From: JAEELC01 sp963621965 | Lineage (GTDB): Bacteria; Bacillota_I; Bacilli_A; Acholeplasmatales; Anaeroplasmataceae | Direction of reading: 5' to 3' | Assembly (NCBI GenBank): GCA_963621965.1 | Contig: CAVFGN010000028.1 | Coordinates: 1-26,938 of the forward strand | Length of the DNA: 26,938 bases | Shown: positions 8,109-15,160 of the stretch, one piece after another | How positions within the stretch are numbered: the first letter of the stretch is position 1 | How the letters are laid out: each line of letters begins with the position of its first letter | Position numbers and translations under genes: made by a program | Notes under the pieces: generated by a model | Told to the model about the DNA's origin: nothing | What the model saw: only the letters and a program-made list of their open reading frames with translations | Database searches by the model: none

Positions 8109-9019
8109 CTATAACCTTTCATTGACCCAATTTATTATATATATAGAAACCCTGCAAGCATGATTTGAATAATGTGTGCCAAATAACCAATAACTTGACT
8201 CTGATGATACAATACCTACTACCTTATTTGAATCGGTTTTAAGTATTGCTCCGCCACTTGCACCACTTGTGATATCACAATCATGGTCAAATTTATATGT
8301 ATCAATTTTTTTTACTTTTCCAAAAGAGTATCCCATATTTCCGTAGTAATCCCCATAATAAGCGATTGTTTTTAAAGAATTATTTTTTTCAAGTTCTGAA
8401 GTTAAACCAAAATAACCAAATTCATCTCCAATACTAGTTTTAATTCTATAAGCGCCCAGTCGTCATCACTTTTTTCTGTGTTCCTATATGAACCACAAGA
8501 AACAGAAGAAAATTCAGTTATTACGCCATATGGATTTATAGTATAACTATCATTATTTACATATGTTCCAAACGATATACTTATATTGTCAAACCAACCA
8601 TAATCATGTTCTTCTGAACAATCATAAACCATATGACATGCTGTTAATACTGTATGTGGACCAACTAAAAAACCAGTTCCAACATAGCTTGTATTTTTGT
8701 CTTCTTTGAAAGATATGGTTAATCTACATACTGATCTATAAGGCGCAAGTGTATACTCGTAGTCTTTCAAAGTCACTCTATTGTCATCACCGATAATAGC
8801 ACATGGATTGATAGATGATGATTCTTTTTCTAAACTTGGTAATGTTGAATTAGTTTCACTAACCTTTATTTGTGGCAAGTCTGATTTAAATAGAGTAGAT
8901 TCTTCGCCGTTTTCGTTCAGTACATAGCCTACTATACTATTACTAGCATACAGTGATTTTGTGTTTAAGCATACAAGCAAAACAAATGTAATTAATATAA
9001 ATTTTTTAAATAAATTCAT
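8109..9019 (-). pseudogene. Secreted V8/trypsin-like serine protease (S1B), one-base frameshift
   Basis: Two adjacent minus-strand frames together give one complete glutamyl-endopeptidase-like protein (303 aa if repaired). The start is taken at 9019: GGGG at 9025-9028 is a good SD, and the upstream in-frame ATG at 9055 falls inside the promoter. A signal peptide (about 1-25, ending LYA) and a propeptide-like segment precede the catalytic domain. First frame: GTGFLVGPHTVLTACH (catalytic H129) and SDDDWALIEL (D187). Second frame: SGASGG (S255 after repair) and a C-terminal NHACRV block resembling the family's NYGVRI region. The shift is at an A4 run (8438-8441; TTTT on the plus strand): with five A the frame continues as KTSIGDEFGYFG into the second half. 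As written, the product would end after Asp and lack Ser, hence be inactive. A sequencing error or recent mutation is equally possible, because nothing else is degraded. Confidence 0.82.
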
Positions 9020-9034
9020 ATATACCCCGCATTT

Positions 9035-9063
9035 ATCATAACTTGATTTATTCATATTGTAAA
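9035..9063 (-). promoter_or_regulatory. Promoter of the serine protease gene
   Basis: On the minus strand, TTTACA (9063-9058), 17 bases and TATGAT (9040-9035). The transcript would start just before the GGGG SD, so the leader is only a few bases long. This excludes the in-frame ATG at 9055 as a start. Confidence 0.65.
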
Positions 9064-9162
9064 TAAATTTTCCGATATAATAAATAATATGTAAAAAAGC
9101 AATTGATTACTCTATATCTGATTTATGATTACATATTCTTTTTAATTTTACATTATTTAATG

Positions 9163-9168
9163 TATAAT
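9163..9168 (+). promoter_or_regulatory. Probable -10 box of the iminopeptidase operon
   Basis: TATAAT at 9163-9168, about 10 bases before the GAGGT SD. The -35 region (around 9140-9146) is only TTTTAA/TTTAAT, so the assignment is tentative. Confidence 0.45.
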
Positions 9169-9185
9169 TAATAATGAGGTATTAT

Positions 9186-10070
9186 ATGGAAATTTTAGAA
9201 GGTTATCTAGATTATTTAGAATATAAAACATATTATAGAATAGTAAATCCTAAAGGAAAGAATACACCGCTATTAATGTTACATGGTGGTCCTGGCTCAA
9301 CACATAATTCATTTGAATTATTTGATGAATTAGCTATTACAAGTGATAGACCTATTATTATGTATGACCAAATTGGTTGTGGTAAGTCAATAATTGAAAA
9401 AGGTCATAAAGAACTTTGGAACAAAAAAACATGGGTTAATGAACTTATTAATTTAAGAGAAAAATTAAACTTAAAAGAGATTCACTTACTTGGTCATTCA
9501 TGGGGCGGAATGTTACTTATCATTTATATGTGTGATAAAAAGCCAAAAGGTGTCAAATCAATCACATTATCTTCGACACTTTCAAGTGCATCCTTGTGGG
9601 ATAAAGAATGTCATAGATTGATTAATTTAATTGATCCTAAGTATCAAGAATTACTTAAAAAGTATGAAGCATTAGATGATTTTTCTTCACCTGAAGCAAG
9701 TAACGCTTTAAATTACTATTATCAAAAGTTCGTATTTGAGAGAAAAGATGATGACCCTGAATGCTTAACAAGAGTTAAGCCTGACAGTTCCGAGTGTTAC
9801 GAGACTGCTTGGGGAAAGTCAGAATTTAGACCTACTGGTACACTTAAAGACTATGAGTATACTGATAAGTTAGATGAAATTAATGTTCCTACATTAATTT
9901 GTAGTGGAGTTAATGATGAATCAACTCCTCTTCAAAATAAAATAATGTATGATAAGATTAAATCTTATAAAGAATGGATTTTATACCCAAAGAGTAGACA
10001 TAGAACGTACTTTGAGGACCATGATTTATACATGGAAAATCTAGGAAGATTTTTATCAATGTGGGACTAA
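9186..10070 (+). CDS. Proline iminopeptidase-like alpha/beta hydrolase
   Basis: Cytoplasmic alpha/beta-hydrolase of the proline-specific peptidase type (S33), which removes N-terminal Pro from peptides or cleaves related amides. ATG 9186 is preferred because GAGGT (9176-9180) is its SD; an in-frame ATG at 9174 sits in that SD. The 294-aa length is typical. Catalytic features (numbered from 9186): oxyanion-hole HGGPG at 33-37, nucleophile elbow GHSWGG at 103-108 (S105), probable acid D244 in the SGVNDEST segment, and H272 in SRHRTYF. HGGPG together with GHSWGG is characteristic of the iminopeptidase group. No signal peptide is seen. The following GTPase gene begins 6 bases after the stop, so they form an operon. 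Substrate specificity cannot be read from the sequence. Confidence 0.85.
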   Translation: MEILEGYLDYLEYKTYYRIVNPKGKNTPLLMLHGGPGSTHNSFELFDELAITSDRPIIMYDQIGCGKSIIEKGHKELWNKKTWVNELINLREKLNLKEIHLLGHSWGGMLLIIYMCDKKPKGVKSITLSSTLSSASLWDKECHRLINLIDPKYQELLKKYEALDDFSSPEASNALNYYYQKFVFERKDDDPECLTRVKPDSSECYETAWGKSEFRPTGTLKDYEYTDKLDEINVPTLICSGVNDESTPLQNKIMYDKIKSYKEWILYPKSRHRTYFEDHDLYMENLGRFLSMWD

Positions 10071-10076
10071 GATATA

Positions 10077-10961
10077 ATGACTAAAATTGATTTAATTACA
10101 GGCTTCTTAGGTAGTGGTAAAACTACGTTTATTAAAGAATATGTATCTTACTTAAAATCTAATGGACAAAAAATATGTGTTATAGAAAATGATTTCGGAG
10201 CTATAAACATTGATTTATTATTAGTTTCAAATCTTTCTGTTGATACAGAAATGGTAATTGGTGGTGATAAAGATTGTCACAAAAGAAGAATTAAAACAAA
10301 ACTAATTTCTTTAATTCATAAACAATATGATAGAATCATTATTGAACCATCTGGTATATATGATACAGATGAATTCTTTGATTTAATGTATGAAGATGTG
10401 ATTGAAGAAAATTATGAAATTGGTAATGTATTTTGTATGTTTGATATAAACACAAAAGATTTATCGAAAGACGAAGCATATTTGTTTGTATCTGAATCAT
10501 CAAATTCTTCAAAATTAATTGTATCAAAAAGAGATAATAGAAAAATTTCAGTCGATTTAAATTATATAAATTCTTTATACAAACAATATAATTCAAGTAG
10601 AAGAATTGGGGAGAAAGATATTGTATACACCGATAATCTTTCTTTTGACAAACTCATCACTTCAGGCTATTATTCTTCAAATTTTGTAAAGAATAATTCG
10701 ATTTATAATGATTTTGAAACTATTTATATCTTAGATAAAGACATATGTTTATCTAAACTTGAATTTATTAAAAACGAGATATTTAATCCTAAATACGGAA
10801 CCATATTTAGAGTTAAGGGCTTTATTTATGATAATAGATTTTATGAACTGAATTTAACTTCTTGCGAGAAAGAAATTAAAAAATCTAGTGTTGGCCAAAA
10901 AGTTATAATAATTATTGGAAAAAATTTAAATAAAGAACTTATAAATACTTTATTTGATTAA
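10077..10961 (+). CDS. COG0523/CobW-like G3E GTPase, variant without CxCC
   Basis: G3E-family GTPase, a family that delivers metals (Zn, Co, Ni, Fe) to target proteins. The P-loop GFLGSGKTT is at 9-17, the family block ENDFG at 37-41, and Walker B-like IIIEPSGIYD follows; SKRDN probably stands in for the NKxD guanine-specificity motif. The usual metal-binding CxCC is absent: in its place is GGDKDCHKRRIKTKL (62-76) with a single Cys (C67) next to His (H68). The C-terminal half is divergent. At 294 aa it is slightly shorter than typical CobW proteins. It directly follows the iminopeptidase gene. I have an impression of similar DCH variants in other Firmicutes, but the cargo is unknown, so no symbol is given. 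Confidence 0.8.
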   Translation: MTKIDLITGFLGSGKTTFIKEYVSYLKSNGQKICVIENDFGAINIDLLLVSNLSVDTEMVIGGDKDCHKRRIKTKLISLIHKQYDRIIIEPSGIYDTDEFFDLMYEDVIEENYEIGNVFCMFDINTKDLSKDEAYLFVSESSNSSKLIVSKRDNRKISVDLNYINSLYKQYNSSRRIGEKDIVYTDNLSFDKLITSGYYSSNFVKNNSIYNDFETIYILDKDICLSKLEFIKNEIFNPKYGTIFRVKGFIYDNRFYELNLTSCEKEIKKSSVGQKVIIIIGKNLNKELINTLFD

Positions 10962-10998
10962 AATTTTAAACAGATTTTTAAAATAAGACAATTTAATA

Positions 10999-11004
10999 TA
11001 TAAT
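10999..11004 (+). promoter_or_regulatory. Probable -10 box of the GltD-like gene
   Basis: TATAAT at 10999-11004, 10 bases before the SD. A poor -35 (TTTTTA at 10975-10980, 18-bp spacer) makes this tentative. Confidence 0.45.
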
Positions 11005-11030
11005 AGATATGATAGGAAAGGATGTATATT

Positions 11031-11993
11031 ATGGATAAAAAATTAAGAGTAGCAATCGTTGGTGCAGGTCCTGCAGGTTTAGCTGCAGCTAAGGATTTAC
11101 TTAGTGCTGGCGTTAGTGTTGATATTTACGAAAAAGAGAATTTTGCAGGAGGAGTAATGGCTTTTGGTATTCCTGCATTTAGAATTAAATTAGATGCGGT
11201 TAAGAAATCAATTGACCCTGTAGTTAATTTAGGCGGTAACTTTATATTTAATAAAGACTTAAAAGAATCTGATTTCTTAGAATTAGCTAAAGAATATGAT
11301 TATGTATATCTTGCATTTGGTTTAACTAAGGTTAGACACTTAGGAATTAAGGGGGACGATTTAGAAGGATCATTAAATGCACTTGAATTCTTAAGAGAAT
11401 TTAATTTCTGCGATAAACTAAATATTACTAATAAGACTCCTCAATTACATGGTACTGTTGTTGTAGTAGGCGCAGGTAATGTTGCGATGGACGGAGCTAG
11501 AAGCGCTGTTAGATGTGGTGCAGAAAAAACAATTATTGTTTATAGAAGAAGCAGAGAAGAAGCACCTTGTACTCCACAAGAAATGAAACAAGCTGAAGAA
11601 GACGGAGTAGAACTACAATTTTTAACTAACCCTGTTGAAATTATTGGTAATAACGGCAAAGTTAGTGCTTGTAAGTGTGAGGTTATGAAACTTGGTGAGC
11701 CTGACGAAAGCGGTAGACGTAGTCCTGTTGGAACTGGTGAATATATTACAATTCCTTGTGATTATGTAATTTCTGCAATTGGTCAAATTCCTGATAAAGA
11801 AGTATGGAATGTTGGTAAGATTAATACAAATCATGATTATGTTGCATCTTCAGAAAATTTTGGCGAAGCATTTAAAACAAATGTTGATAATATATTCACA
11901 GGTGGAGACGTTGTTAAAGGCGCTAAAACAATTGGGGTAGCGCTTAAGTGTGGTAAAGATTTCGCTAAGTACGTTTTAAGTCAAAACAAATAA
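11031..11993 (+). CDS. GltD-like FAD/NAD(P)-dependent oxidoreductase lacking the Fe-S domain
   Basis: Two-dinucleotide-binding flavoprotein of the glutamate-synthase-small-subunit/NfnB type, which passes electrons between NAD(P)H and a partner. The start is ATG 11031, with AAGGA at 11018-11022 as SD; the in-frame ATG at 11022 overlaps this SD. FAD-binding GAGPAG is at 11-16, followed by an E at the end of the second strand (IYEKE). The second Rossmann motif, GAGNVAMD, starts at 147 and is followed by VYRRSREEAP, an Arg-rich segment that suggests NADPH. The C-terminal FTGGDVVKGAKTIGVALKCG block completes the FAD site, as in GltD. At 320 aa it lacks the about 150-residue N-terminal 4Fe-4S domain of GltD. 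No large subunit (GltB) is nearby, so it may act with an unlinked partner. It is followed by a small membrane protein gene with its own strong SD. Confidence 0.85.
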   Translation: MDKKLRVAIVGAGPAGLAAAKDLLSAGVSVDIYEKENFAGGVMAFGIPAFRIKLDAVKKSIDPVVNLGGNFIFNKDLKESDFLELAKEYDYVYLAFGLTKVRHLGIKGDDLEGSLNALEFLREFNFCDKLNITNKTPQLHGTVVVVGAGNVAMDGARSAVRCGAEKTIIVYRRSREEAPCTPQEMKQAEEDGVELQFLTNPVEIIGNNGKVSACKCEVMKLGEPDESGRRSPVGTGEYITIPCDYVISAIGQIPDKEVWNVGKINTNHDYVASSENFGEAFKTNVDNIFTGGDVVKGAKTIGVALKCGKDFAKYVLSQNK

Positions 11994-12015
11994 TGAATAT
12001 AATTCGGAGGAAAAT

Positions 12016-12489
12016 ATGGCAAAATTTAGTATAAATGAAAATGATTTGTCTAAACATTATAAAGAAATTTATTTATATCGAAATAGATTTTCGCTTATAT
12101 TATCTCTAGCATTGATTATTGTATGGATAATTCTTGGTATATTTGGTATTTGTACAAAAAATAATAATACAATATTCTTAGCTCTAGGATTTATTTTTCT
12201 TGAGTTGTTACTAATTGTGTTTAGCTATTTTTCTTTAAAACGTGCTACTAACATGGCAATTGATTCGTTTAATAGAGTTTATCCATCTGGTGAAAGAATT
12301 TGCGAAGTGCATCTATTTAATGATACTATTGTTATTAAAGAAATAGTTTTAAATACGCAAACTAATATTTTAAAAAGTGATATTAAAAAGACTGTTGTTC
12401 TAAAGTCTATAATTATTTTTAAACTCGTAGATAGAAACTATATCTATTTGCCAAAATCAGACGAATTAATTAAAGAATTAAATATCTAA
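12016..12489 (+). CDS. Two-TM protein with YcxB-like C-terminal domain
   Basis: A 157-aa membrane protein. Two hydrophobic helices (about 25-47 and 52-75) are followed by an 80-residue cytoplasmic-type domain of beta strands: EVHLFNDTIVIKE, then a segment ending in RNYIYLPKSDELIKEL. This layout resembles YcxB-like proteins (strand-rich domain ending near a PK motif), but the match is by pattern only and the role of that family is unknown. The start is well supported by CGGAGGAAAAT before the ATG. It follows the GltD-like gene by 22 bases with no terminator between, so co-transcription is likely. A terminator follows its stop. Confidence 0.65.
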   Translation: MAKFSINENDLSKHYKEIYLYRNRFSLILSLALIIVWIILGIFGICTKNNNTIFLALGFIFLELLLIVFSYFSLKRATNMAIDSFNRVYPSGERICEVHLFNDTIVIKEIVLNTQTNILKSDIKKTVVLKSIIIFKLVDRNYIYLPKSDELIKELNI

Positions 12490-12503
12490 AAATTTTTATA
12501 AAT

Positions 12504-12543
12504 AACCCCTAAAGTCTAATTTGAATGATTTAGGGGTTTTTAT
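12504..12543 (+). terminator. Intrinsic terminator after the YcxB-like gene
   Basis: AACCCCTAAA (12504-12513) pairs with TTTAGGGGTT (12529-12538), followed by a T-run to 12541. It separates the oxidoreductase unit from the decayed hipA region. Confidence 0.82.
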
Positions 12544-12588
12544 TATGAAATTTAATTTAGACATAATTTAAATGATTTTATAATTTTG

Positions 12589-12613
12589 GTGCAAAAATTA
12601 ACGAAAATTGCAC
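12589..12613. repeat. Short inverted repeat GTGCAA-N13-TTGCAC
   Basis: GTGCAA at 12589-12594 and TTGCAC at 12608-12613 form a perfect 6-bp inverted repeat upstream of the HipA remnant. It could be a leftover operator of a hipBA-like locus, but there is no direct support. The rest of 12544-12675 shows no gene or other feature that I can support. Confidence 0.4.
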
Positions 12614-12675
12614 ATTAAAATGATAAAACCTAATTAGATGTGTAATTTTGTGAACATAAAATCGAATTATATTAA

Positions 12676-13405
12676 ATGAGTAAAAAGGAATTTGAAGGAT
12701 ATTCAAATAAAAGAATCTCCTAATAGTATTCACTTACTTAATAAGTATTTTTACTATTTAGATAATGAAAGGAACTATTTAATTATTTCTTAAAAAAATT
12801 TAATGAATTTGATTCTCTATTTTGATATAAAAAACATTGGAGAATGTGAATATGAATATGCGCTTGCAGGTAAAGAAATTGGAATTGATATGCCAGAGAT
12901 TAGATTATTTCCATCTAAAACTAATACGGGTTATTTTGGTGTCAAAAGATTTGACCGTGTTAACGGAAAAAGAATTCATGTAATAAGCGCCGCAGCGCTT
13001 TTAGAGGTAGATTATAGGAAGTCCTTGTTTAGATTACTCTGATTTGTTTAAATTAACTAATGTTTTAACTAATAATAATCTTATTGATCTAAAAAACTTG
13101 TTTTTAAGAATGTGTTTTAATGTTTATGCACACAATTTAGATGATCATGCAAAAATTTCACATTTATTTTTGATGAAACAAATAAAATTTATAGATTATC
13201 TCCTGCATATGATAGGGTTTATAGTAACACGTATTATAGGGAACATACTACATCGGTTAACAAAAAAGGAAGAGATATCTTAGATACTGACTTAATAAAA
13301 GTAGGTAAGTCTGCTGGTTTAGATGAAAAATATATGAAAGAAGCAATAGATAGAATAAAAAAAGTTGTAAAAACAGCTTATCAAAATATTTATAGTTGGT
13401 GTTAA
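12676..13405 (+). pseudogene. Decayed HipA-family Ser/Thr kinase (toxin) gene
   Basis: Fragments in three frames together give much of a HipA-like protein. 12794-13018: NIGECEYEYALAGKEIGIDMPEIRLF, VKRFDRVNGKRIHVIS and LLEVDYR, matching the HipA block with the RFDR..G.r.h motif. An extra A at 13019-13020 shifts the frame; then PCLDYSDLFKLTNVLT and FLRMCFNVYAHNLDDHAK, the catalytic FN(V)..N.DDH.KN motif. A missing A in the A5 run at 13151-13155 shifts it again; then NFTFIF, RLSPAYDRVYSN (the LSPAYD block) and the C-terminal helices up to TAA at 13403-13405. The N-terminal part is also broken, with a stop at 12791; the stretch from ATG 12676 onward (SKKEFEGYSNKRIS) may belong to it but is uncertain. 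HipA kinases act as persistence toxins in type II toxin-antitoxin systems. No HipB antitoxin was found. With at least three lesions it is not functional. Confidence 0.82.
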
Positions 13406-13470
13406 AAATTTCAAGCAAGAATACAAGACTTTATTAAAAGATACTTATAGTTAAAATTTAAAAAAAATCA

Positions 13471-13500
13471 TTTACATTATTTTTAATTTTTTGCTAAAAT
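13471..13500 (+). promoter_or_regulatory. Promoter of the MepA-like MATE gene
   Basis: TTTACA at 13471-13476, an 18-bp spacer and TAAAAT at 13495-13500. The leader to the ATG at 13595 would be about 88 bases and holds the structured element described next. Confidence 0.6.
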
Positions 13501-13515
13501 AAAGATAATTGTGAA

Positions 13516-13590
13516 AAAGTGATCTAAGAAAGTATTTTTCATACTTACAGCCCCTGCTTAGTAACAATTTTGATTACTATTAAGGAGGTT
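13516..13590 (+). ncRNA. Structured leader of the MATE gene; candidate guanidine-IV (mepA) riboswitch
   Basis: AAGTAT/ATACTT (13530-13546) is a hairpin, enclosed by CTAAG (13524-13528) pairing with CTTAG (13557-13561). Between them is a C-rich strand, ACAGCCCCTG. The same CTTAG segment can instead pair downstream: TTAGTAA with TTACTA..TAA (13558-13582), which would cover bases next to the AAGGAGG SD. The two folds exclude each other, as in a translational switch. MepA-type MATE genes are the usual partners of guanidine-IV riboswitches, and the ACAGCCCCUG strand next to a small hairpin resembles what I recall of that motif. The structure is seen; the class name is a recollection that needs a covariance search. 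Confidence 0.5.
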
Positions 13591-13594
13591 AATT

Positions 13595-14995
13595 ATGGAA
13601 AATAATAGTAATTATTTGCTAGAAGAAAAGACTGGAAAATTATTGATTAAATTTGCAATCCCTTGCATTTTATCGCTTTTAATAAGCGCCCTTTATAATA
13701 TAGTTGACCAAATATTTATTGGTAACTCCTCAGTTGGCGCTATTGGAAATACAGCTACAACAATTGTATTCCCATTAACTTGCATTGCCTTAGCACTTGC
13801 ACTTATGTTAGGAGATGGTTGTGCTTCATATATGTCGCTTCAAGCTGGACAAGGTAATAGCAAACAAGCACATAAAGCAGTAGGTACAACTATTTTAGTT
13901 GGTGTTATTATAAGTGTTATATTTTTAGTTATATCATTCCCTCTACTAAGTCAGATACTATCATTCTTTGGTGCTAAAACTGATGAAGCATTAAAATATA
14001 GTATTGAATACGGAAGAATTATTTTAATTGGTGTTCCATTTTATATTTTAATGAACGCTATATGTTCTATTATACGTGCTGATGGTTCTCCTAAAGTTTC
14101 AATGATTTCGCTTGTACTTGGTGCGATTATAAATGTGGTTTTAGATGCAATATTTATTTTAGGACTTGATATGGGTCTTACAGGTGCAGCTCTTGCGACT
14201 ATAATAGGTCAAATTGCTTCATTTTTAGTTGCTGTTATCTATTTAATTAAACCGCATACATTCAAATTAGAATTAAGTTCATTTAAGATTGATTTTAAAG
14301 CTTTAACACACATCGCAAAACTTGGTTTTTCATCATTCTTAACTCAAATTTCAATTGTTGTAGTATCAATAGTATCTATGAATTTACTTGCAAAATACGG
14401 ACTTGAATCAAAATACGGCGCAGAAGATCCACAAGCTATATTTGGTATTGTGATGAAAATATTTACAATTGCAGTTAACATTTCTGTTGGTATAGCTGCC
14501 GGAGCTCAACCTATTATAGGTTATAACTATGGAGCTAAGAAATTTGGTCGTGTTAAAGAATTATTAAGACATATTTTGATTTCAAATTTAATTATTGGTA
14601 TAATTTTTACAATTTTATTTGAAACAATACCAGGACCAATCATTAAATTATTTGGCTCAAATTCTAAGAATCCTAGTTTATATATAGAGTTTGGTATCGA
14701 AACTGTTAGAATATATCTAGCGTTTATAATTTTTACACTAATTGAAAAAGTAGTAGCAATCTACCTTCAAGCTGTAGGTTCACCTGTAAAGGCTACAATA
14801 TTATCATTACTTCGTGATGTAATTATCTTAATACCTTCAATGTGTATTTTACCTATCTCAATGGGAATTAAAGGTATTTTATATTCTTCATGGATTACTG
14901 ATATTGTTTCTATTATTGTAACTCTTATCTTTGTCTATTTTGAATGCAAGAAATTAAATAAATTAGAAAATGAAACAAATAATGCAACAATTTAA
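13595..14995 (+). CDS. MATE-family multidrug efflux transporter, MepA-like
   Basis: Twelve-TM cation-coupled antiporter of the MATE family (466 aa, typical length), exporting drugs or other organic cations. The start is supported by an excellent SD (AAGGAGG, 13581-13587). The N-terminal block AIPCILSLLISALYNIVDQI followed by FIGNSS matches the MepA-like group, as does LMLGDGCASYMSLQAGQG in TM2 and the loop after it. The second half repeats the fold (GIAAGAQPIIGYNYGAKKFGRV). The gene is apparently monocistronic; downstream lies a separate promoter/terminator element. If the leader is a guanidine riboswitch, guanidine or a derivative would be the natural inducer and substrate (inference). Confidence 0.9.
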   Translation: MENNSNYLLEEKTGKLLIKFAIPCILSLLISALYNIVDQIFIGNSSVGAIGNTATTIVFPLTCIALALALMLGDGCASYMSLQAGQGNSKQAHKAVGTTILVGVIISVIFLVISFPLLSQILSFFGAKTDEALKYSIEYGRIILIGVPFYILMNAICSIIRADGSPKVSMISLVLGAIINVVLDAIFILGLDMGLTGAALATIIGQIASFLVAVIYLIKPHTFKLELSSFKIDFKALTHIAKLGFSSFLTQISIVVVSIVSMNLLAKYGLESKYGAEDPQAIFGIVMKIFTIAVNISVGIAAGAQPIIGYNYGAKKFGRVKELLRHILISNLIIGIIFTILFETIPGPIIKLFGSNSKNPSLYIEFGIETVRIYLAFIIFTLIEKVVAIYLQAVGSPVKATILSLLRDVIILIPSMCILPISMGIKGILYSSWITDIVSIIVTLIFVYFECKKLNKLENETNNATI

Positions 14996-15000
14996 TAATA

Positions 15001-15059
15001 TTAGTTGACACTAACGACCATTTGGTTTATTATATAAACAGGCGTTAGTAAAAACTAAC
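15001..15059. promoter_or_regulatory. Promoter flanked by two copies of the palindrome TTAGT-N4-ACTAA
   Basis: Promoter: TTGACA at 15005-15010, 17 bases and TATTAT at 15028-15033, the best -35 in the window. One palindrome, TTAGTtgacACTAA (15001-15014), covers the -35; the second, TTAGTaaaaACTAA (15045-15058, extended to GTTAGT..ACTAAC), covers the start-site region. Their centres are 44 bp apart, about four helical turns. This is a typical arrangement for a dimeric repressor such as TetR or MarR types. No such regulator gene is in the window. Confidence 0.65.
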
Positions 15060-15113
15060 AGTAAATATTTTTACTGGTTTTAGAGTCTAAGTTAAATCTT
15101 AGACTTTTTTTTC
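15041..15113 (+). ncRNA. Short non-coding transcript or attenuated leader ending in a terminator
   Basis: The predicted RNA from the promoter above has no start codon followed by a frame. It can fold into three hairpins: GTTAGT/ACTAAC (15044-15059), CAGTAAA/TTTACTG (15059-15076) and AGTCTAAG/CTTAGACT (15084-15105). The last is followed by eight T (15105-15112), an intrinsic terminator. It is either a roughly 70-base small RNA or the leader of the diguanylate cyclase operon at 15161, whose own proximal promoter is weak. It may also simply terminate the MATE transcript from upstream. Confidence 0.55.
15084..15113 (+). terminator. Intrinsic terminator before the diguanylate cyclase operon
   Basis: AGTCTAAG (15084-15091), a 6-base loop, CTTAGACT (15098-15105) and an eight-T run. 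The stem is perfect over 8 bp. Confidence 0.85.
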
Positions 15114-15160
15114 TTTTCTAAATAATTTATACTATTATTAGACCTTAAGGGAGTGATATT

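Noticed and set aside
8436..8446. Programmed -1 frameshift in the protease gene
   Set aside because: The site reads TTA AAA CTA in the zero frame, which is not a canonical slippery heptamer, and I see no strong downstream structure. A one-base deletion or error is simpler.
9020..9055. Upstream ATG for the serine protease
   Set aside because: It lies within the minus-strand promoter; ATG 9019 follows GGGG and begins a normal signal peptide.
10339..10596. Minus-strand open frames within larger genes (also 358-588, 841-1176, 3486-3719, 5424-5636, 6722-6976, 11622-11834, 16515-16811, 21890-22093)
   Set aside because: They lie opposite well-supported coding genes, have no SD or recognisable protein features, and look like shadows of AT-rich codon use.
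12803..13283. Two separate small genes of 79 codons each
   Set aside because: Both are pieces of one HipA-like protein in shifted frames; the second continues out of frame to 13405 and its apparent start is an internal TTG.
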